Virus record (IMG/VR): IMGVR_UViG_3300037246_000419
Location: 1 to 44,881 of that record
Strand: one strand, 5' to 3'
DNA length: 44,881 nt
From: a virus
Part shown: positions 40,778-44,881 of the stretch, piece after piece
How the letters are laid out: every line of letters starts with the position of its first letter
How positions within the stretch are numbered: the first letter of the stretch is position 1
Translations under genes and position numbers: made by a program
The notes under the pieces: generated by a model
Seen by the model: only the letters and a program-made list of their open reading frames with translations
What the model was told of the DNA's origin: nothing
Databases searched by the model: none

Positions 40778-40908
40778 TAGAAGACTTTAAATTAAGATAT
40801 AGTAATTACCACATAGTCATAGCTGATTGGCATTTTCGCTGGTGCATTAAGATTAATAGAGGCATAAGAACAGCTTGCAATATACCAATAATCGAAACTC
40901 CCAGATAA
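40774..40908 (+). CDS. 44-residue protein
   Basis: Begins MIEDFKLRYSNYHIVIADWH and ends ACNIPIIETPR. ATGA overlap with the gene before. Beta-type with a Trp pair. Ends within the recurrent CTCCCAGATAA motif. Confidence 0.6.
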   Translation: MIEDFKLRYSNYHIVIADWHFRWCIKINRGIRTACNIPIIETPR

Positions 40909-40924
40909 AACAAGAGGTTATAGC

Positions 40925-41113
40925 ATGATTAGAGCACTAGAGAGAGAAGTGAGGCAAAGAGCAATAGATAAGCAGTACACTACAATTATGGAAGGTTACG
41001 AGGTTGTGGTTGAGGCTTACAGATGTATTAAGTGCAAGGATAGAGGATATATAATAGTGAATGGCAAAGTGAGAACATGTCCTAGCACCAACAGTCATTT
41101 TGCGTACTTGTAG
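40925..41113 (+). CDS. Small protein with CxxC...C zinc motif (62 aa)
   Basis: Contains YRCIKCKDRGYIIVNGKVRTCP, a zinc-ribbon-like site with the CxxCxxxG look, after a charged helix (IRALEREVRQRAIDKQ). RBS AAGAGGTTATAGC. Function unknown. Confidence 0.65.
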   Translation: MIRALEREVRQRAIDKQYTTIMEGYEVVVEAYRCIKCKDRGYIIVNGKVRTCPSTNSHFAYL

Positions 41114-41200
41114 GCTTCAAAATCTCCAGATAATAAGACCTAATTAACTATAACCAAACATAACACTTGTATAACTATACATAAGAGAGTATAAAAGAGT

Positions 41201-41653
41201 ATGGAGACAGTAGAGCAAGTAACCGATGTAGCCAAATCCCCTGAACCATATATAAAGGGAATACCTATAGAGAAGATACTTGACCTTAAGGATAAGAGAC
41301 TGTCACACCAACAGATAGCAGACTTACTTGGTTGCGATAAATCTAATATTACCAACAGGTTAAAGAAGTACAGACCAACACTCGATAAGATAGCAGGACA
41401 TAAAAAGCACAGAGCGGATATACTTACTAACATTCAGGCTAAATTACTTGATAGCGTAACCGATGATAAGATAAAAGAGTGTACAGTCCCGCAACTCACT
41501 GTTGCATATGGCATTTTATACGATAAAGAGCGTTTAGAACGGGGTCAGAGCAGCTCGAATCTCTCAGTCGCTGGCCTTGTCGAGAGCCATAGTGCTAACT
41601 TGGACACCGTTTCGGAGCAGATTGCCAAGTTAACGGCAGAACTGAGTAGCTAG
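41201..41653 (+). CDS. HTH DNA-binding protein, candidate small terminase
   Basis: A 150-residue protein with a helix-turn-helix at about residues 33-52 (LSHQQIADLLGCDKSNITNRLKKY), a helical linker, and a C-terminal helix (VAYGILYDKERLERGQSSSNLSVAG) of the type seen in phage small terminases and related DNA-binding proteins. It lies 1.7 kb upstream of the large terminase, in the right order for packaging. The assignment is by architecture and position. Confidence 0.6.
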   Translation: METVEQVTDVAKSPEPYIKGIPIEKILDLKDKRLSHQQIADLLGCDKSNITNRLKKYRPTLDKIAGHKKHRADILTNIQAKLLDSVTDDKIKECTVPQLTVAYGILYDKERLERGQSSSNLSVAGLVESHSANLDTVSEQIAKLTAELSS

Positions 41654-41680
41654 CAATATCAATAGGTTAGATAGGTAAAT

Positions 41681-41881
41681 ATGCCCATGTCCCACCGTAG
41701 AGATAACATTAAAAGCAAGTTGGTAGAAGAGGCCCTTACCTTGGTATGTATCCCCTGTTGGCTCAATGGCGTTAGAACCCGATACCCACGCATGGCTAAT
41801 AGCTGCCCAGTGTGCAGTAGAGCCTCTGACAAGGCCGACACGGTGGTTAAGGTGCAGAAGGTATACAGAGGTATGGGTTGA
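41681..41881 (+). CDS. Small Cys protein (66 aa)
   Basis: Contains CIPCWLNGVRTRYPRMANSCPVCSRASDKAD, two Cys pairs forming a candidate zinc site, ending YRGMG. The ribosome site is only GATAGGTAAAT. Moderately supported. Confidence 0.5.
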   Translation: MPMSHRRDNIKSKLVEEALTLVCIPCWLNGVRTRYPRMANSCPVCSRASDKADTVVKVQKVYRGMG

Positions 41882-42049
41882 TGGTTACAAGGGCGTGGCG
41901 GGGCGCACAGAGGGTCAGGATAGTAAGTTATAGGTAGTTGATGATAGTTATATATAGTTAGGGGAGTAGGGGGAGGGTCGGGGATGGATAGGTGGGGAGA
42001 GTAAAGTTACTACCCGTCTTCCGAGAGATTTTTTTAAAAAGGGGGTTAT
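41882..42049. other. Non-coding G-rich gap with A/T repeats
   Basis: No gene fits here on either strand. It holds imperfect ATAGTTA-type repeats (about 41918-41960), a G-quadruplex motif (41961-41983) and a G-rich stretch to about 42000, then a T-run and a ribosome site for the next gene. Located between the candidate small and the large terminase, it may be a packaging or regulatory site. Confidence 0.5.
41961..41983 (+). promoter_or_regulatory. G-quadruplex motif
   Basis: Four G-runs (41961-41964, 41969-41973, 41975-41977, 41980-41983) with loops AGTA, A and TC meet the usual G-quadruplex rule. It could pause polymerase or mark a packaging initiation site. Confidence 0.55.
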
Positions 42050-42241
42050 ATGTCAATACCTGAGGGAGTAGATAAGAATTGTGTAGACAGTAAATACCGT
42101 AGTGCCGTGTATAGAGAGTTCAGGGTTGTTTCTGATTATCCTGCGGTGTCGGCAATTTCCATATTTGTAGATATTATGAATGAATTGGAGATAACTGATA
42201 GAATTGACGTTATCGCTTATATTAACTCTAGGTATATGTAG
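42050..42241 (+). CDS. Small helical protein, function unknown
   Basis: A 63-residue protein preceded by AAGGGGGTTAT. Mixed alpha/beta with ISIFVDIMNELEITDRIDVIAYINSRY. Its stop shares a base with the GTG start of the next gene. No motif. Confidence 0.6.
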   Translation: MSIPEGVDKNCVDSKYRSAVYREFRVVSDYPAVSAISIFVDIMNELEITDRIDVIAYINSRYM

Positions 42242-42444
42242 TGCTTAAGGGTGTCCATCAGTTCCCGACGTTGGGTAATTGGACTAGGGAGCGAGAGAGG
42301 CGTTGGTTCAGGGAAAGGCCTCGTGTGTTGGTTAGGTTGCATGCTAGGTTGAGGCGTTTAGATTTAGCTGGGAAGAGGGATGAGTATGAGGAGTGTTGTT
42401 GGTTGGTTGATGAGATGTTGTTGTGTAGGGGGGAGATAAGATAA
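42241..42444 (+). CDS. Arg-rich small protein (GTG start)
   Basis: A 67-residue protein with fourteen or more Arg: TRERERRWFRERPRVLVRLHAR, then LDLAGKRDEYEECCWLVDEM. DNA or RNA binding by the basic helix is plausible. The coding DNA is strongly G/T-rich, unlike its neighbours. Confidence 0.6.
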   Translation: MLKGVHQFPTLGNWTRERERRWFRERPRVLVRLHARLRRLDLAGKRDEYEECCWLVDEMLLCRGEIR

Positions 42445-42572
42445 TGTGCGAGGTTTGTGAGTTGATGTGGTTTATATCATGTCCTAGTCTTTTGCATAAG
42501 GATTACTGGTCTAAATACAGAATGGGTCAGTTTAGGGGGAGTCGTGAAGGAGATACAGCTAACTCAAGGTAA
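42444..42572 (+). CDS. 42-residue Cys protein
   Basis: Begins MCEVCELMWFISCPSLLHKD; CxxC at residues 2-5 and a later Cys. ATG shares one base with the preceding stop. The 3' end overlaps the HNH-AP2 start by 29 bases, suggesting truncation by that insertion. Confidence 0.5.
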   Translation: MCEVCELMWFISCPSLLHKDYWSKYRMGQFRGSREGDTANSR

Positions 42573-43002
42573 GGTGGCTATAGTTGATGACGAAGACTTT
42601 GAGTACCTCAACCGATGGACTTGGCATTATTGCACTGGGTATGCCAAAAGAATAATTGATATTAACGGTAAACGGAAAAGAATACGGATGCATAGGGCCG
42701 TTTTGGATACCCCAGATGGCATAGAGACAGACCATATAAATCGTAATAAATTAGATAACAGAAAAGAAAACTTAAGATATTGTACTCGTGCTGAGAATAT
42801 GAGGAATGTCTGCACAAGAGGCAATAATCTATCGGGATATAAGGGAGTTGGTTGGAATCTTGGTAAATGGCGTTCAAGAATAACAATCGATGGTAAACGA
42901 ATATGTTTGGGACGCTTCGTGAATGTTAAGGATGCAGCACAAGCTTATAATAAATCAGCAAAAGAGCATTATGGCGAATTCGCTTACTTGAATAAGCTTT
43001 GA
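42544..43002 (+). CDS. HNH homing endonuclease with AP2 domain
   Basis: A 152-residue paralogue of the 27518 enzyme, in GTG start form. HNH core MHRAVLDTPDGIETDHINRNKLDNRKENLRYCTRAENMRN and AP2 domain LSGYKGVGWNLGKWRSRI to LGRFVNVKDAAQAYNK. Site-specific, selfish, lies just upstream of the packaging genes. Confidence 0.9.
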   Translation: MKEIQLTQGKVAIVDDEDFEYLNRWTWHYCTGYAKRIIDINGKRKRIRMHRAVLDTPDGIETDHINRNKLDNRKENLRYCTRAENMRNVCTRGNNLSGYKGVGWNLGKWRSRITIDGKRICLGRFVNVKDAAQAYNKSAKEHYGEFAYLNKL

Positions 43003-43010
43003 CAAGTTGT

Positions 43011-43025
43011 CCCCCGAAGCGGGGG
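43011..43025 (+). terminator. GC-rich hairpin after the HNH gene
   Basis: CCCCCG and CGGGGG (43011-43016 and 43020-43025) pair fully around a 3-base AAG loop. No U-tract follows, so it is a strong structural element but not a classical intrinsic terminator. Confidence 0.55.
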
Positions 43026-43072
43026 TTAGGGATGCCTCCTCTTGCCCTGCCCCCGCGCCCTAGGAGGTTACT

Positions 43073-43201
43073 ATGAGTGCTGAGAGGATGAGTTGCTTAG
43101 AGTGTCTTATGTGCGAGAAGGGGTATGATTACTGTGTCCCCCGTGAAGAATTATATATGGAGGTTTTAGATGTCGATTACAAACAATGGAACTGCTGTTA
43201 G
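43073..43201 (+). CDS. 42-residue Cys-rich protein
   Basis: Begins MSAERMSCLECLMCEKGYDY and ends NCC. A CxxCxxC cluster at residues 8-14. RBS AGGAGGTTACT. Function unknown; likely metal binding. Confidence 0.6.
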   Translation: MSAERMSCLECLMCEKGYDYCVPREELYMEVLDVDYKQWNCC

Positions 43202-43319
43202 TAAGAGCGTTATGACTAAAGGTATAGATGCCTTTGCTGATGAGCAGGATAATACGATGAATCCAGAACCACCACTGAAGCCGACTGTTACTGCTGGGCC
43301 AGGAAAAGAGCAGGGCTAA
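43170..43319 (+). CDS. 49-residue protein, function unknown
   Basis: Begins MSITNNGTAVSKSVMTKGID and ends KPTVTAGPGKEQG. RBS TGGAGGTTTTAG. Overlaps the preceding gene by 32 bases. Polar, probably disordered C-terminus. Confidence 0.55.
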   Translation: MSITNNGTAVSKSVMTKGIDAFADEQDNTMNPEPPLKPTVTAGPGKEQG

Positions 43320-43331
43320 TTAGGCATAATT

Positions 43332-43475
43332 ATGTTTGATTATAGACAAGTAGCTAAATCGGACGATTACTTGAACCGTTACGACCAAATAGACTGGGAC
43401 GATGGCAAGAAAGCTAACAAAAAGAGCGAGAGAGAAGAAGAAAGCCCTACTTGCGGAGCTGATAAAGAAGCATGA
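43332..43475 (+). CDS. 47-residue ORF overlapping terminase start
   Basis: Begins MFDYRQVAKSDDYLNRYDQI; acidic and Lys/Glu-rich with no motif. It overlaps the large terminase start by 74 bases in another frame, so one start or both may be used. Weak ribosome site. Confidence 0.35.
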   Translation: MFDYRQVAKSDDYLNRYDQIDWDDGKKANKKSEREEESPTCGADKEA

Positions 43476-44881
43476 CGAGTTAAAGCTCTCTATTGAGTTG
43501 ACTCAGGAGGCAGACCCTTTTTGGTTTTTCGTTCCCTCTGATGGTTCTATCTCTTCCGAAAGGATGGAGTTTCTAAGAGAGTTTTTAAAAGAAGATGATT
43601 TACCATCTGGGAATTTAGACTCTCAACTTGATTGTGTTTTAAGCTCTGCCAACGTAGTAGGTGCTTCAGGTGGTAACAGGGCTGGCAAGTCAGCGGTAAG
43701 TTCGATTAAAGGCTATATAAAGTCAACAGGAGAGCTGCCACAGTCTTTAAAAGAGTATGAGCACAGTCCTTCGATAGCTAGAGACATTGACCGTTTTAAA
43801 AGGCGTTTCGCCAAGGGACAACCGATACTGGGACGTGTTATAGGGGTAGATTTTAAACAACTATCAAATACAGTTATCCCGACATGGCAGAAGTGGGTTC
43901 CAAGACAATATTTGCTAAATGGCAGATGGAAGGATTCTTTTTCGGTACAACATAGTACTTTATCTTTGTTTAAGGACAATATTTGCTGCGCCAAGATAGA
44001 GTTCATGACAAACCAGATGGATGCCACTTCCTTTCAGGGGCCGGACTTAGATTGGGTAATGTATGATGAAGAGCCTAAGTTGTCGATATACAAAGAAAAC
44101 AACTACCGTTTTGGTACTTCTGAGTATCTTGACGTTGGGATATATTGGACACCGACTCAGGGGTTGACTTGGGCTACTGATTTGTTCCATAACTCAGGAT
44201 TATTCGATGATGACGAAGATGCTAAGGAAACAAACGTAGAATTATTCAAATTATGCTCAGTAACGAACAAAAAAGTGAACGTGGAAGTCTTAAAGTCTAT
44301 ACTGGCAGACGCTTCTTCCTACGAAGAGATAAGAATGAGACTTCTAGGGGAGGCTATATCGCTTTCTGGTTTGGTTTATGGACGACTTTTCACGAAAGAG
44401 CATATTATACAGCCATTTTACGAGAAAGTTTGTAATACCGAGGATTATTTGTGTATTACAGGTATGGACCCTCACTTAGTAACACCGAGCGCATTTGTTT
44501 TTCTCTTAGTAGACAGAGAAGGAGTCTGGTATATCGATAGATGCCACTCAGATGACGGAGATACTGAGGAAATGAAAAAACATTGGCATGATATTACCAC
44601 AGATAACAGATACAGAACAGGTTGGGCCGTTGCAGATAAATCGAGCAATAGCTCAATCATGGCCTTTGGTGGACGAAACATATTCCGAGAACTTAGTATG
44701 GGAGAAAATGCAATCCCTGCTCTTAGAACTTCGGAGAAGTACGAGGGGTCAATCAAGGCTGGAGTGGACGAAATCAAGAAACGACTCCGTAATAAGACTC
44801 TTTTTGTCGTTGACAGAGCCGAAAACAAAGAATTAATACGCTCTTTCAGGACTTTAGAGAGAGAAACTTACGCAAACGAAG
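43402..44881 (+). CDS. terL: Large terminase subunit (continues at base 1-276)
   Basis: The packaging motor ATPase/nuclease, 542 residues when joined across the circle. Walker A G90-GNRAGK-S97 (GGNRAGKS), Walker B with D222 followed by E223 and E224 (LDWVMYDEEP), and an RNase H-fold nuclease with D356 in GMDPH and D412 in VADKS. It cleaves concatemers and pumps DNA through the portal. The chosen ATG at 43402 has no good ribosome site, and an upstream small gene overlaps it. The stop is at 274-276. Confidence 0.94.
   Translation, partial: MARKLTKRAREKKKALLAELIKKHDELKLSIELTQEADPFWFFVPSDGSISSERMEFLREFLKEDDLPSGNLDSQLDCVLSSANVVGASGGNRAGKSAVSSIKGYIKSTGELPQSLKEYEHSPSIARDIDRFKRRFAKGQPILGRVIGVDFKQLSNTVIPTWQKWVPRQYLLNGRWKDSFSVQHSTLSLFKDNICCAKIEFMTNQMDATSFQGPDLDWVMYDEEPKLSIYKENNYRFGTSEYLDVGIYWTPTQGLTWATDLFHNSGLFDDDEDAKETNVELFKLCSVTNKKVNVEVLKSILADASSYEEIRMRLLGEAISLSGLVYGRLFTKEHIIQPFYEKVCNTEDYLCITGMDPHLVTPSAFVFLLVDREGVWYIDRCHSDDGDTEEMKKHWHDITTDNRYRTGWAVADKSSNSSIMAFGGRNIFRELSMGENAIPALRTSEKYEGSIKAGVDEIKKRLRNKTLFVVDRAENKELIRSFRTLERETYANE
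44755..44881. repeat. 127-bp terminal direct repeat, right copy (assembly overlap)
   Basis: Exact copy of bases 1-127. It allows the large terminase gene to be rejoined across the window edge. A true packaged terminal repeat cannot be excluded from sequence alone, but its position inside a coding frame and its exact length of 127 favour an assembly artefact. Confidence 0.95.

Noticed and set aside
42018-42036. T-run after a possible hairpin as terminator
   Set aside because: The upstream bases form only about three pairs, too weak for an intrinsic terminator.
42999-43026. TTGACA at 42999 as a promoter ahead of the packaging genes
   Set aside because: No acceptable -10 box at 16-18 bases; the spacer runs into a GC-rich hairpin.
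44588-44836. Plus-strand frame near the right edge
   Set aside because: Lies in another frame of the large terminase nuclease domain, whose motifs continue across the join.
1-44881. CRISPR array
   Set aside because: No regularly spaced repeats with unique spacers were seen; the repetitive stretch at 24.4-24.8 kb is coding.
1-44881. Integrase, DNA polymerase or transposase
   Set aside because: No frame shows tyrosine or serine recombinase, polymerase or transposase motifs.

Overview
The window is best read as one complete circular tailed-phage genome. Its first 127 bases are repeated exactly at its end (1-127 = 44755-44881), and the large terminase gene runs off the right edge and finishes at the left edge. 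Without the overlap the genome is 44,754 bp. This looks like an assembly join of a circular or circularly permuted genome, not a biological terminal repeat. Strong GGAGG-type ribosome sites, sigma70-like promoters, Sec signal peptides and a small outer-membrane-barrel-like protein suggest a Gram-negative bacterial host. A portal, a DUF5309-type capsid protein, a nozzle-like tail protein and three consecutive ejection-type proteins, with no tape measure, tail tube or sheath, point to a podovirus-like member of Caudoviricetes. No integrase or DNA polymerase was seen.

Plus strand, 1-24,800 (late genes): end of the large terminase, portal, a small protein, scaffold, major capsid protein, a hairpin, then an unusual block of three glycosyltransferase-like genes. 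After these come beta-rich virion proteins, adaptor and nozzle-like tail proteins, fibre-type proteins, a DDxxD protein and three ejection-type proteins. A lysis and export region follows: a small membrane protein, a DUF5675 candidate peptidoglycan enzyme, three proteins with signal peptides, a 3TM holin and a spanin-like protein. Tail fibre and spike genes and a ten-residue Trp-repeat protein close the operon.

Minus strand, 40,362-24,797 (early genes): a tightly overlapped operon that meets the late genes tail to tail with overlapping stop codons. It carries a RecE-like exonuclease with a DUF1071 annealing protein, a CI-type HTH regulator, a tRNA-like gene, a PD-(D/E)XK nuclease, a replication organiser, DnaB helicase, a Vsr/DUF559-like nuclease and HNH enzymes. 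It also has a Lar-like protein, many zinc-ribbon proteins and a set of 25-60-residue microproteins. Ahead of the nuclease gene lies a good promoter followed by a strikingly base-paired three-way-junction RNA candidate.

Plus strand, 40,568 to the end: divergent from the early operon across a promoter/operator region with nested inverted repeats. It holds small zinc-binding proteins, an HTH protein (candidate small terminase), a non-coding G-rich gap with a G-quadruplex motif, an HNH-AP2 endonuclease paralogous to one in the minus operon, and the large terminase.

The logic resembles lambda-like phages. An early operon makes recombination and replication-takeover proteins that rely on host polymerase, a regulator sits inside it, and the other strand carries packaging, virion and lysis genes. 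The points most worth a second look are the structured RNA, the long tRNA-like gene, the glycosyltransferase block in the head module, the consecutive exported proteins and the paralogous microproteins.
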